From Pseudomonas kitaguniensis (GTDB lineage Bacteria > Pseudomonadota > Gammaproteobacteria > Pseudomonadales > Pseudomonadaceae), in NCBI RefSeq assembly GCF_009296165.1, contig NZ_VUAZ01000042.1:1-64000 (forward strand): DNA of 64,000 bases. Direction: 5' to 3'. The notes below the pieces were generated by a model. The model searched no databases, had not been told where the DNA came from, and saw only the letters and a program-made list of their open reading frames with translations. Below are positions 11,254 to 19,620 of this stretch, in pieces; positions within the stretch are counted from its first letter, which is position 1; the number at the start of each line of letters is the position of its first letter. The position numbers and the translations under genes are program-made.

Positions 11254-11978
11254 TGGCAACCCTGAAAGCCCAGCATTTGGCCAAGGCCTATAAAAGCCGC
11301 CAGGTCGTGCGCGATGTCAGCCTGTCGATCGACAGCGGCCAGATCGTCGGCCTGCTCGGCCCCAACGGTGCAGGCAAGACTACTTGCTTCTACATGATTG
11401 TAGGGCTGGTCCAGGCGGATCAAGGCCGCGTATTGATCGACGACCTGGACGTAAGCCACCAGCCGATGCACGGTCGTGCGCGCGCAGGTATCGGCTATCT
11501 GCCCCAGGAAGCGTCGATCTTCCGCAAACTGTCGGTCGCCGATAACATCATGGCGATCCTTGAGACCCGCAAGGAACTCGACCGTGACGGCCGCCGCCAG
11601 GAACTGGAAAGCCTGCTGCAGGAGTTCCACATCAACCATATTCGCGACAACCTCGGCATGAGCTTGTCGGGTGGTGAGCGTCGCCGTGTAGAAATCGCCC
11701 GTGCGCTGGCCACTGCGCCGAAATTTATCCTGCTGGACGAACCGTTTGCCGGCGTTGACCCTATCTCGGTTGGCGACATCAAGCAGATCATCCATCACCT
11801 CAAGGCCAAGGGCATCGGTGTACTAATCACCGACCACAACGTGCGTGAGACCCTGGATATTTGTGAAACAGCTTATATCGTCAACGATGGCCAGCTGATT
11901 GCCGAAGGCGACTCAGCCACCATCCTGGCCAACGAACTGGTCAAGGAAGTTTACCTGGGCCACGAGTTCCGCCTGTAA
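11253..11978 (+). CDS. lptB: LPS export ABC transporter ATPase LptB
   Basis: A 241-aa ATPase that drives LPS extraction by LptB2FG. Walker A is GPNGAGKTT (about 31-39), the signature [16 protein letters not shown] and Walker [13 protein letters not shown]. It is the last of the kds/lpt run; rpoN follows after 184 bases that contain their own promoter-like elements. lptB-rpoN adjacency is conserved widely in proteobacteria. Confidence 0.96.
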   Translation: MATLKAQHLAKAYKSRQVVRDVSLSIDSGQIVGLLGPNGAGKTTCFYMIVGLVQADQGRVLIDDLDVSHQPMHGRARAGIGYLPQEASIFRKLSVADNIMAILETRKELDRDGRRQELESLLQEFHINHIRDNLGMSLSGGERRRVEIARALATAPKFILLDEPFAGVDPISVGDIKQIIHHLKAKGIGVLITDHNVRETLDICETAYIVNDGQLIAEGDSATILANELVKEVYLGHEFRL

Positions 11979-12075
11979 GTACGGTGGTGTCCGGCCTTGC
12001 GCCTGGGTGCGCGGGAGTCAATAAAAAGCTCGATTTTTTTATTGTTACCGCGCTCTAGGCAAAGCACTGGATATC

Positions 12076-12091
12076 AGGCATATAATTTGCT
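12076..12091 (+). promoter_or_regulatory. Sigma-54-like -24/-12 element overlapping a TATAAT upstream of rpoN
   Basis: AGGCATATAATTTGCT has GG (12077-12078) and GC (12089-12090) exactly ten bases apart, close to the consensus TGGCAC-N5-TTGCA. It also contains an exact TATAAT (12081-12086). It ends about 72 bases before the rpoN start. The arrangement could let sigma-54 holoenzyme block its own gene's sigma-70 promoter; this is inference. Confidence 0.45.
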
Positions 12092-12162
12092 TATGTTTGG
12101 CGCTCACGCGCCCTGTCGTGGATGGCGCATTGCGCCGGCGAATAAGGTGTTAAGCCCCTGCC

Positions 12163-13656
12163 ATGAAACCATCGCTAGTCCTGAGAATGGGCCAGCAGCT
12201 GACGATGACACCGCAGCTGCAACAGGCCATCCGCCTGCTCCAATTGTCGACCCTGGACCTGCAACAGGAAATCCAGGAGGCCCTGGAGTCCAATCCGATG
12301 CTCGAACGCCAGGAAGAAGGCGACGACTTCGATAATGCAGACCCGCTGGCCGATAACATCGAGCAAAAACCCAACGCTGATGTTCAGGAACCCTCCTACC
12401 AGGAAACCGCCCCTACGGTGGATAACCTTGAGGACGGCGAATGGAATGAACGCATTCCCAACGAACTCCCCGTGGACACTGCGTGGGAAGACGTTTACCA
12501 GACCAGCGCCAGCAGCCTGCCGAGCAACGATGATGACGAGTGGGACTTCACCACCCGTACGTCTGTTGGCGAGAGCTTGCAGAGCCACTTGCTCTGGCAA
12601 CTGAACCTGGCACCGATGTCGGATACCGATCGCCTGATCGCGGTGACGCTGATCGACTGCATCAACAATCAGGGCTACCTGGACGAAAGCCTTGAGGAAA
12701 TTCTTGAGGCCTTCGACCCGGAACTGGACATTGAGCTGGACGAAATCGAAGCCGTCCTGCACCGCATCCAACAGTTCGAGCCTGCCGGTATCGGCGCGCG
12801 CACGCTCAGCGAGTGCTTATTGCTGCAACTGCGCCAACTGCCTGCCAAAACCGCTTGGCTGGCTGAAGCCCAGCGCCTGGTAACCGACTACATCGACCTG
12901 CTGGGCAGCCGCGATTACAGCCAACTGATGCGCCGCATGAAGCTAAAGGAAGACGACCTGCGCCAGGTCATCGAGTTGGTGCAGAGCCTCAACCCGCGCC
13001 CGGGCTCACAGATCGAGTCCAGTGAAGCTGAATATGTGGTTCCCGATGTAATCGTGCGCAAAGACAACGAGCGCTGGCTGGTGGAGCTGAACCAGGAGTC
13101 GGTGCCACGCCTGCGGGTCAACCCGCAATATGCTGGTTTTGTGCGCCGCGCCGACACCAGCGCCGACAACACCTTCATGCGCAACCAGTTGCAGGAAGCG
13201 CGCTGGTTCATCAAGAGCCTGCAAAGCCGCAACGAAACCCTGATGAAAGTGGCTACCCAGATCGTCGAGCACCAGCGCGGCTTCCTGGAATATGGCGACG
13301 AGGCGATGAAACCCTTGGTACTGCACGACATCGCCGAAGCGGTGGGCATGCACGAATCAACGATTTCGCGGGTTACCACGCAAAAATTCATGCATACCCC
13401 TCGCGGTATTTATGAGTTGAAATACTTTTTCTCAAGCCACGTCAGCACCTCCGAAGGCGGTGAATGCTCGTCCACGGCGATCCGCGCGATCATCAAAAAA
13501 CTGGTTGCCGCGGAAAATCAGAAAAAGCCATTGAGTGACAGTAAGATCGCTGGTTTACTGGAGGCACAAGGCATTCAGGTCGCCCGTCGAACCGTCGCCA
13601 AATACCGCGAGTCCCTTGGGATCGCGCCTTCCAGCGAGCGTAAACGTTTGATGTGA
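12163..13656 (+). CDS. rpoN: RNA polymerase sigma-54 factor
   Basis: An alternative sigma factor of 497 aa for -24/-12 promoters. Region I ([20 protein letters not shown], about 6-25) is the Gln/Leu-rich segment that answers bacterial enhancer-binding proteins. An acidic region II follows (about 45-130), then the core-binding domain, an HTH and the C-terminal RpoN box [10 protein letters not shown] that reads the -24 element. It heads rpoN-hpf-ptsN-rapZ-ptsO, the conserved nitrogen-PTS neighbourhood. Confidence 0.97.
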   Translation: MKPSLVLRMGQQLTMTPQLQQAIRLLQLSTLDLQQEIQEALESNPMLERQEEGDDFDNADPLADNIEQKPNADVQEPSYQETAPTVDNLEDGEWNERIPNELPVDTAWEDVYQTSASSLPSNDDDEWDFTTRTSVGESLQSHLLWQLNLAPMSDTDRLIAVTLIDCINNQGYLDESLEEILEAFDPELDIELDEIEAVLHRIQQFEPAGIGARTLSECLLLQLRQLPAKTAWLAEAQRLVTDYIDLLGSRDYSQLMRRMKLKEDDLRQVIELVQSLNPRPGSQIESSEAEYVVPDVIVRKDNERWLVELNQESVPRLRVNPQYAGFVRRADTSADNTFMRNQLQEARWFIKSLQSRNETLMKVATQIVEHQRGFLEYGDEAMKPLVLHDIAEAVGMHESTISRVTTQKFMHTPRGIYELKYFFSSHVSTSEGGECSSTAIRAIIKKLVAAENQKKPLSDSKIAGLLEAQGIQVARRTVAKYRESLGIAPSSERKRLM

Positions 13657-13731
13657 CGGGCGGGCCACAGCGTTCCAGTGGCAGGCATTTCTGCCTGTCG
13701 CTTTATGCACTGGCAACGAAGGAGAAGCTGT

Positions 13732-14037
13732 ATGCAAGTCAACATCAGTGGACACCAACTGGAAGTCACCAAGCCCCTGCGTGAGTACACCGAGAGCAAG
13801 CTGAACAAGCTTGCGGGGCATTATGACAAGATCACCAACGTGCAGGTCATCATGGAGGTCGACAAGCTCAAGCAGAAAATCGAGGCCACCCTGCACATAC
13901 CGAATGCCAAGGTCGTCGCCAATGCGGAACATGACGACATGTACGCGGCGATTGACTCGCTCTACGACAAGCTGGACCGCCAACTCATAAAGCATAAGGA
14001 AAAGAATCTGCACCTGATGCAAGGTACAGGTCGTTAA
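13732..14037 (+). CDS. hpf: Ribosome hibernation promoting factor, short form
   Basis: A 101-aa short-form HPF/YfiA-family protein that binds the 30S decoding region and helps form inactive 100S ribosomes in stationary phase. The start MQVNISGHQLEVTKPLREYT follows a strong AAGGAGAAGCTGT ribosome site; the frame is open 18 codons further upstream but without such a site. It lacks the long-form C-terminal dimerisation domain, as expected for gamma-proteobacteria. Confidence 0.94.
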   Translation: MQVNISGHQLEVTKPLREYTESKLNKLAGHYDKITNVQVIMEVDKLKQKIEATLHIPNAKVVANAEHDDMYAAIDSLYDKLDRQLIKHKEKNLHLMQGTGR

Positions 14038-14047
14038 CTCTCCCCCC

Positions 14048-14512
14048 ATGATCCGACTTGAAACCATCCTGACCCCCGGCCGTTCCCTCGTGAACGTGCC
14101 GGGCGGCAGTAAAAAGAAAGCCCTCGAAGAAATTGCCAAACTGATCAGCCGCGAAGTGCCTGATCTGGATGAGCAAGTTGTTTACGAGTCGCTGATTGCC
14201 CGTGAAAAACTCGGATCGACCGGTTTTGGTAACGGCATCGCCATCCCGCACTGCCGCCTGCCAGGCTGTGAATCGCCTGTCAGCGCCCTGCTGCACATGG
14301 AAAAACCCATCGATTTCGACGCCATCGACGGTGCGCCGGTCGACCTGCTGTTCGTTCTGCTGGTCCCGCAAGCCGCTACCGATGCACACCTGGAGCTGCT
14401 CCGGCAGATCGCCAGCATGCTGGACCGCAAGGAAGTACGCGACAAACTGCGCAGTGCCAGTAGCAACGAGGCGCTCTATCAGGTTGTCCTGGACGAACAA
14501 AACGGGCAGTAA
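14048..14512 (+). CDS. ptsN: Nitrogen-PTS EIIA component
   Basis: A 154-aa EIIA-Ntr regulatory phosphocarrier at the end of the PtsP-PtsO-PtsN chain. It acts on regulatory targets (potassium transport, carbon-nitrogen balance, and PHB or sensor control in pseudomonads) rather than on sugar uptake. The phosphorylated histidine is H68 in [11 protein letters not shown]. It starts 10 bases after hpf and ends 2 bases before rapZ. Confidence 0.95.
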   Translation: MIRLETILTPGRSLVNVPGGSKKKALEEIAKLISREVPDLDEQVVYESLIAREKLGSTGFGNGIAIPHCRLPGCESPVSALLHMEKPIDFDAIDGAPVDLLFVLLVPQAATDAHLELLRQIASMLDRKEVRDKLRSASSNEALYQVVLDEQNGQ

Positions 14513-14514
14513 TC

Positions 14515-15372
14515 ATGCGCTTGATCATCGTCAGCGGCCGTTCCGGCTCGGGTAAAAGTACCGCCCTCAACGTTCTTGAGGACAGCGGCTTCTATTGCAT
14601 CGATAACTTGCCGGCCGGCCTGCTGCCGGAACTGGCGGAACGCGCGCTGATTCACACCGAACTGGCGCAACCGTTGGTTGCCGTGTCGATTGACGCGCGT
14701 AACCTGCCCAGCCATCTGGTGCGCTTCCCGCAATTGCTTGAGGAAGTGCGCGCCAAGCATATTCATTGCGATGTGCTGTACCTGGATGCCGATGAAGAAA
14801 CGCTGCTCAAGCGCTTCTCCGAGACACGCAGGCGGCACCCCCTCAGCAGCGCCAACCGCTCGTTGGCCGAAGCTATTGAGGACGAGACCAACCTGCTCGG
14901 GCCGATCATTGACCTCGCCGACCTCAAGATCAACACCACAGGCCTGAACCTCTATCAGTTGCGTGATGCGATCAAGCTGCGGCTGTTGAATCAACCGGAG
15001 CCTGGTACGGCATTTCTGGTTGAGTCTTTTGGCTTCAAGCGCGGCATGCCGGTGGATGCCGACCTGGTGTTTGATGTGCGCTGCCTGCCCAACCCTTACT
15101 GGAAGCCAGAGCTGCGTGAACAGTCCGGGCTGGATAAGCCCGTGGCCGATTACCTGGCTGCGCAACCGGATGTCGAAGAGATGTATCAGGACATCTCCAG
15201 TTACCTGCTCAAATGGCTGCCGCGCTTTGCCGCGAGTAATCGCGCCTACGTGACCATTGCCATCGGTTGCACCGGCGGCCACCATCGCTCCGTCTACCTG
15301 ACCGAACGGTTGGGCCAGGTGCTGCAACAAACCCTCAAGAACGTCCAGGTTCGCCACCGCGACCTTAGCTGA
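14515..15372 (+). CDS. rapZ: RNase adapter protein / P-loop regulator RapZ
   Basis: A 285-aa protein. The N-terminal P-loop kinase-like domain has Walker [10 protein letters not shown] (8-16). The C-terminal domain contains [10 protein letters not shown] and [10 protein letters not shown], the residues that in E. coli bind RNA and sense glucosamine-6-phosphate while directing RNase E to GlmZ. Pseudomonads do not have an evident GlmZ, so the RNA target here is not known to me. It sits in the usual place between ptsN and ptsO. Confidence 0.93.
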   Translation: MRLIIVSGRSGSGKSTALNVLEDSGFYCIDNLPAGLLPELAERALIHTELAQPLVAVSIDARNLPSHLVRFPQLLEEVRAKHIHCDVLYLDADEETLLKRFSETRRRHPLSSANRSLAEAIEDETNLLGPIIDLADLKINTTGLNLYQLRDAIKLRLLNQPEPGTAFLVESFGFKRGMPVDADLVFDVRCLPNPYWKPELREQSGLDKPVADYLAAQPDVEEMYQDISSYLLKWLPRFAASNRAYVTIAIGCTGGHHRSVYLTERLGQVLQQTLKNVQVRHRDLS

Positions 15373-15388
15373 AAGGAACACCTGCGCG

Positions 15389-15661
15389 ATGCCCGCTCTG
15401 GAAATTGAAATCATCAACAAACTGGGCCTGCATGCCCGCGCTTCGGCAAAATTCGTCGGTGTTGCCGGGCAATTCCCCTGCCAGATCCGCGCCGGGCGCA
15501 CGCCGGAAACCATGGTCGACGGCAAAAGCATCATGGCGATGATGATGTTGGCCGCCGGCAAAGGCACCAGGATTCACCTGAAGACCGAAGGCGAGCAAGA
15601 ACAGGAAGCCATGGACGCACTGGTGGCGCTGATCAATAACTTCTTTGATGAGGGTGAGTAA
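15389..15661 (+). CDS. ptsO: HPr-like phosphocarrier NPr
   Basis: A 90-aa HPr-family protein that passes phosphate from PtsP (EI-Ntr) to PtsN. The phosphorylated residue is H15 in NKLGLHARASAKFV, and the GKSIMAMMMLAA serine region follows. Its stop codon lies in the loop region of a perfect GGGTGAG-TAAA-CTCACCC hairpin (15652-15669). The convergent ZIP gene begins its 3' end 37 bases later. Confidence 0.95.
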   Translation: MPALEIEIINKLGLHARASAKFVGVAGQFPCQIRAGRTPETMVDGKSIMAMMMLAAGKGTRIHLKTEGEQEQEAMDALVALINNFFDEGE

Positions 15662-15669
15662 ACTCACCC
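15652..15669. terminator. Hairpin over the ptsO stop codon
   Basis: GGGTGAG-TAAA-CTCACCC is a perfect 7-bp stem whose loop begins with the ptsO stop. It lacks a T-run and lies between convergent genes. A second stem, GAGGCC-GCAAT-GGCCTC (15684-15700), follows at the end of the ZIP gene. Confidence 0.45.
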
Positions 15670-15698
15670 ACCGAGGCAGGTACGAGGCCGCAATGGCC

Positions 15699-16592
15699 TC
15701 AGCCCAATGCGGTATCCATCACCATCATCAAGCAAAACCCGATGCACAAGCCAAGGCTGGCGAGCTTTTCGTGGCCATTACGCCGCGATTCGGGGATCAC
15801 TTCATGGGTGACCACCAACAGCATCGCGCCCGCGGCCAACGCCAGCCCCAAGGGCAGCAATACTTCGGCCAAGCTCACCAGCCAAGCGCACAGCACGGCA
15901 AACACCGGCTCGACAAGGCCTGACGCGGCACCGATCAAAAATGCCTTGGCGCGCGACATGCCTGCCCCCGCCAACACCAGCGCAATCACCAAGCCCTCTG
16001 GCACATCCTGCAGGGCTATGCCCATGGCCAAGCTGTCGGCATCCGGCATGCCCCCGCCTGCGGAAACGCCCACCGCCATGCCTTCCGGGATGTTATGGGC
16101 AATGATCGCAAACACGAACAGCCAGATGCGCGGGGGAATCACCGGTTTACCCGGCGCGCCCACCAACATCTCCGGGCTGGCGCCGGACACTTTGCGGTCG
16201 ACCAAATACAGCCCGAATGCCCCGAGCATGATGCCAAGGCTGATCAAACCACTCGCGCCCCAAGGCGACAAGCCGAGGCTTTCAGCGGCGGCAATGCCCG
16301 GCACGATCAGCGAAAAGGCCGTCGCCGCCAACATCACTCCGGCACCAAAGCCCAACAGGGTATCGCTCAGCGCCACCGGCATACGACGAATAACCAATAC
16401 CGGCAGTGCACCGAGCGCCGTGCCAAGCGCGCAGATCGCCCCGCCCTGCAAGGCACGCAGTATGCGTGGCTCCAAGCCGAGCCAGGCTATTGCGTTGGCC
16501 ACCAGCAATGCAGTACCTGCCAATAGCAGCAGCGAGCCAAACGCATAACGAAACATTCGCACGCTGCTGATCGCCAGTGTTTCAGTGCCCAT
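15699..16592 (-). CDS. ZIP-family divalent metal transporter
   Basis: A 297-aa ZIP permease with about eight membrane segments. The two metal-site helices are clear: HNIPEGMAVGVS (TM4 type) and ALQDVPEGLVIALVL (TM5 type). It imports divalent metals such as Zn, Fe or Mn; the metal cannot be read from sequence. The ATG at 16592 (MGTETLAISSVRMFRYAFGS) was chosen over open frame upstream because TAAGG stands 7 bases before it. It lies 31 bases after sodA on the same strand, so it probably belongs to the Fur-controlled fagA-fumC-orfX-sodA operon. Supplying Mn to SodA when iron is scarce would be a sensible role (inference). Confidence 0.85.
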   Translation of the reverse strand: MGTETLAISSVRMFRYAFGSLLLLAGTALLVANAIAWLGLEPRILRALQGGAICALGTALGALPVLVIRRMPVALSDTLLGFGAGVMLAATAFSLIVPGIAAAESLGLSPWGASGLISLGIMLGAFGLYLVDRKVSGASPEMLVGAPGKPVIPPRIWLFVFAIIAHNIPEGMAVGVSAGGGMPDADSLAMGIALQDVPEGLVIALVLAGAGMSRAKAFLIGAASGLVEPVFAVLCAWLVSLAEVLLPLGLALAAGAMLLVVTHEVIPESRRNGHEKLASLGLCIGFCLMMVMDTALG

Positions 16593-16623
16593 AGTCGGCC
16601 TTAGGTCGTGTTGGAGGGAAAAG

Positions 16624-17235
16624 TCAGGCCAAGGCGGCTTCATAGCGGGCGGCGACTTCTGGCCAATTGATAACGCTGTAGAACGCGTTGATGTATTCCG
16701 GGCGACGGTTCTGGTAAAGCAAGTAATAGGCATGTTCCCACACGTCCAGGCCGAGGATCGGCGTGTTGCCGTTCATCAAAGGGCTGTCCTGATTACCACT
16801 GCTTTCTACTACCAGGGTCTTTTGTGGGGTGACGCTGAGCCAAGCCCAGCCGCTGCCGAAACGCGTTAACGCGGCCTTGGTGAAGGCCTCTTTGAACCGC
16901 TCGAAACCGCCCAACTGCGCCTCTATCGCCTGGCCCAATTCGCCCTCGGGTTTGCCGCCGCCGGTGGGTGACATCACCGCCCAGAACAGAGAATGGTTAG
17001 CGTGGCCGCCGCCTTGGTTGATGACTGCGGCGCGCAGCGTTTGCGGCAATTGCTGAACGCTGGCCACCAGCTTCTCGACCGGCCAGCCGGCAAATTCGGT
17101 GCCCTCGACCGCTGCATTGAGGTTATTGATGTAGGTCTGGTGATGTTTGGTGTAGTGAATTTCCATGGTCTGCGCATCGATATGCGGTTCCAGGGCGTCG
17201 TAGGCGTAAGGCAAGGCAGGCAAGGTGTAGGACAT
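16624..17235 (-). CDS. sodA: Superoxide dismutase, manganese type
   Basis: A cytoplasmic SOD of 203 aa (sodM in P. aeruginosa). Metal ligands are H27, H81, D164 and H168 (the last two in [12 protein letters not shown]). The [10 protein letters not shown] segment is the Mn-type sequence, where Fe-SODs have AxxWNHxFYW. The ATG at 17235 ([20 protein letters not shown]) is the normal SOD start; 31 upstream codons of open frame run into orfX. It is cotranscribed after orfX, overlapping or abutting it. Confidence 0.93.
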   Translation of the reverse strand: MSYTLPALPYAYDALEPHIDAQTMEIHYTKHHQTYINNLNAAVEGTEFAGWPVEKLVASVQQLPQTLRAAVINQGGGHANHSLFWAVMSPTGGGKPEGELGQAIEAQLGGFERFKEAFTKAALTRFGSGWAWLSVTPQKTLVVESSGNQDSPLMNGNTPILGLDVWEHAYYLLYQNRRPEYINAFYSVINWPEVAARYEAALA

Positions 17236-17236
17236 A

Positions 17237-17680
17237 TCAATGTGCTCCGTAATAAGGACTGTTGCGAGTCGCCGCACTCGCGTGCGCAGCGGTGCCGCCC
17301 AGCAGGCGGTGAGTACGCGGGTACTCACCGTGATCGCTGATAAAATTCAACAGTTCGACGTAGGTCTTGCTGCTCTGGCGCAGCGCCGCCTCGCGCAATT
17401 GCGGGCTGAGGCGTGTGTCCTGCAGCGTTTGCAACAAGCGCTGGTGGATGGCGCAAAGGTATTCGGCGCTTTCCTCGGGCTGGTTAAGGCGCAGGTGCAA
17501 GTCCGCCAGGTTGTGATGGGAAATGACGCAAGCCGCCACTGCTTCGTCAGCATCCGCCCAGCGTTCGAATAACACCTGAGCCAGGGCCAGGGCTTGCAAA
17601 TAGGCCTCGCGAGCGTCGACCAACTCGCCCTGCATAAAGCAGCGATTGGCGCGTTCGATCGTGCGTTTCCAGTGCTCCAT
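17237..17680 (-). CDS. Conserved OrfX of the fumC-sodA operon
   Basis: A 147-aa cytoplasmic protein with no assigned function. It corresponds by position and appearance to P. aeruginosa orfX between fumC and sodM. It is helical and resembles tetratricopeptide repeats: [20 protein letters not shown] and the later [19 protein letters not shown] look like two TPR-type helix pairs. No catalytic motif is seen. It ends one base before the sodA start and begins 27 bases after fumC. Confidence 0.8.
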   Translation of the reverse strand: MEHWKRTIERANRCFMQGELVDAREAYLQALALAQVLFERWADADEAVAACVISHHNLADLHLRLNQPEESAEYLCAIHQRLLQTLQDTRLSPQLREAALRQSSKTYVELLNFISDHGEYPRTHRLLGGTAAHASAATRNSPYYGAH

Positions 17681-17707
17681 GGTGAGCCTCCAAAGCAGAG
17701 TCGGTAA

Positions 17708-19084
17708 TTACACGCCGCCAGCCGTGAGCTTTTCCGGGTCCAGCAGGATTTCCAGTTGGCTACGGGGCAAGTCGGTGTGTTCGAGGGCGACATCAATCAC
17801 CGGTCGACCTTGCTGATAGGCCTTCTTGGCGATTTCAGCGGCTTTTTGGTAACCAATGATCGGGTTGAGTGCAGTGACCAGAATCGGGTTGCGAGACAGC
17901 GCTTCCTTGAGCTTGGCCTCATTGACCTTGAAGCTCGCGATGGCTTTGTCGGCCAGCAAACGGCTGGCGTTGGCCAGCAGTTCGAGGCTGCTGAGCAGGT
18001 TCTGGGCGATGATCGGCAACATCACGTTCAATTCGAAATTGCCGGACTGACCCGCCACCGTAATCACCGTGTCATTGCCGATAACTTGCGCAGCGACCAT
18101 CGCGGTGGCTTCCGGTATCACCGGGTTGACCTTGCCGGGCATGATCGACGAACCAGGCTGCAGGGCTTCCAACTCGATTTCACCGAGGCCTGCGAGCGGG
18201 CCGGAATTCATCCAGCGCAGGTCGTTGGCGATTTTCATCAGCGAGACGGCGGTGGCCTTCAATTGGCCGGACACCGCTACGGCGGTGTCTTGGGAGCCGA
18301 TCAACGCGAACAGATTTTTGCCTGGCGTGAAGTTAACGCCGGTCAGGCTGCTCAGTTGCTGACTGAAGCGCGCGGCAAATTCTGGGTGTGCGTTGATCCC
18401 GGTCCCCACGGCGGTGCCGCCCTGAGCCAGGGCCTGCAAGCTCGGCAGCAAGTCCTGCAAATGGCCGATATTGGCCTTGAGCTGTTGCGCCCAGCCATTC
18501 AGCACCTGGCTCATGCGCACCGGCATGGCATCCATCAGGTGGGTGCGGCCGGTCTTGATGAACGGGTGAACTTCTTCAGCCTTGCGCTCGATCACCTGCA
18601 CCAGGTGCAGCAGAGCCGGCAACGTTTGTTCATGCACAACCAACGCTGCGCTGACGTGAATGGTGGTCGGGATAATGTCGTTGCTGCTCTGGCCGCAGTT
18701 TACGTGGTCATTGGGGTTGACCGCCTCGCCCAGCAAACGGCTGGCCAGGGTCGCAATCACTTCGTTGGCGTTCATGTTGGAACTGGTGCCGGAGCCAGTC
18801 TGGAAGATGTCGATCGGGAAATGCGGCATGTAATCGCCTTCCAACAAGCCTTGGGCGGCATCGACAATGGCTTTGCCCTGCGCCGCGCTGATCTGTTGCA
18901 GGTCGACGTTGACCTTGGCGGCTGCCACCTTGGCCAGGATCAGGGCGCGGATGAATTGCGCCGGCATGCGCTGGTGGCTGATCGGGAAGTTGTTCACCGC
19001 GCGCTGCGTCTGGGCGCCATACAGGGCCTCGGCAGGCACTTGCAGTTCGCCCATGCTGTCGCGTTCGATACGGGTGTTACTCAT
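17708..19084 (-). CDS. fumC: Fumarate hydratase class II (iron-independent)
   Basis: A 458-aa class II fumarase of the aspartase/fumarase superfamily. The signature GSSIMPGKVNPVIPE (around 318) carries the catalytic serine loop. Because it has no Fe-S cluster, it replaces class I fumarases under iron limitation. The start MSNTRIERDSMGELQVPAEA at 19084 was chosen; 92 upstream codons of open frame are the shadow of fagA, whose end overlaps this start by 8 bases. It is the second gene of the Fur-type operon. Confidence 0.94.
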   Translation of the reverse strand: MSNTRIERDSMGELQVPAEALYGAQTQRAVNNFPISHQRMPAQFIRALILAKVAAAKVNVDLQQISAAQGKAIVDAAQGLLEGDYMPHFPIDIFQTGSGTSSNMNANEVIATLASRLLGEAVNPNDHVNCGQSSNDIIPTTIHVSAALVVHEQTLPALLHLVQVIERKAEEVHPFIKTGRTHLMDAMPVRMSQVLNGWAQQLKANIGHLQDLLPSLQALAQGGTAVGTGINAHPEFAARFSQQLSSLTGVNFTPGKNLFALIGSQDTAVAVSGQLKATAVSLMKIANDLRWMNSGPLAGLGEIELEALQPGSSIMPGKVNPVIPEATAMVAAQVIGNDTVITVAGQSGNFELNVMLPIIAQNLLSSLELLANASRLLADKAIASFKVNEAKLKEALSRNPILVTALNPIIGYQKAAEIAKKAYQQGRPVIDVALEHTDLPRSQLEILLDPEKLTAGGV

Positions 19085-19472
19085 CGTTAGATCCTTGCAC
19101 CAGGTCAGAAACGGAAAGGGAAGGCAGCAATTGGCAGGTCGCCAATTGCCAGGCAAAAGCCTGCCAGCGCTTGAGGCGGCAGGCACAGTGGGAGAGTTTT
19201 TCGAGGTCGCGCAATGGGCGCCACGCCTGGTCCAGGCACAGGGATCGCCACTGCCAGGGCAAGGCGATATCGCTGGCGGTGTCGAGCAGCAGTCGGAATG
19301 AGGTTTCGGCAATCGTCCACGGGTGCGTTGCGCTGCAGCACGCCAGGTATCGCCCCTCATTGAGGTAATGCTCGATCAGGCGCGGCTCATCCGGGGCAAG
19401 GCCACAGCGAATCTGACGACTCATCCAGCGCCAGCTTTCCTGGTACGGATCCTCATGCAGGACAGAACTCAT
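19077..19472 (-). CDS. fagA: Fur-associated protein FagA
   Basis: A 131-aa protein, the first gene of fagA-fumC-orfX-sodA, known in P. aeruginosa as the Fur-associated gene of unknown function. It is rich in Trp and Cys (WRWMSRQIRC, LACCSATHPW, KLSHCACRLKRW). The cysteines are not in a standard Fe-S spacing. The start MSSVLHEDPYQESW at 19472 is chosen over a codon three residues earlier because of its lead length. The upstream AT-rich Fur-box-like sequence predicts induction when iron is low. Confidence 0.8.
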   Translation of the reverse strand: MSSVLHEDPYQESWRWMSRQIRCGLAPDEPRLIEHYLNEGRYLACCSATHPWTIAETSFRLLLDTASDIALPWQWRSLCLDQAWRPLRDLEKLSHCACRLKRWQAFAWQLATCQLLPSLSVSDLVQGSNDE

Positions 19473-19490
19473 GATCCACACTCATTCGGT

Positions 19491-19525
19491 AATGATATTT
19501 ATTATTAAATGATATTGAGAATCAA
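19491..19525 (-). promoter_or_regulatory. Fur-box-like operator of the fagA operon
   Basis: An AT-rich stretch 18-53 bases upstream of fagA contains AATGATATTTATTATT and then AAATGATATTGAGAATCA. These are overlapping matches to the GATAATGATAATCATTATC-type Fur site. Its place just upstream of the first gene fits iron repression known for this operon in P. aeruginosa. Confidence 0.7.
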
Positions 19526-19563
19526 AACAAGAGTGGCATGTTAATCCACGTGTGACACAGGCA

Positions 19564-19603
19564 CAAAAAAAGGCGCGCCATCGGTTGGATGGCGCGCCTT
19601 TTT
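19564..19603 (-). terminator. Rho-independent terminator of pmbA
   Basis: A perfect stem GGCGCGCCATC / GATGGCGCGCC is flanked by A7 and T5, so it works in both directions. It lies 18 bases after the pmbA stop. Confidence 0.88.
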
Positions 19604-19620
19604 AGCGAAGCGTCGGAGGG

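Noticed and set aside
19084-19360. N-terminal extension of FumC by 92 codons
   Set aside because: The extension overlaps fagA in another frame and has no homology; the MSNTRIERDS start gives the normal 458 aa.
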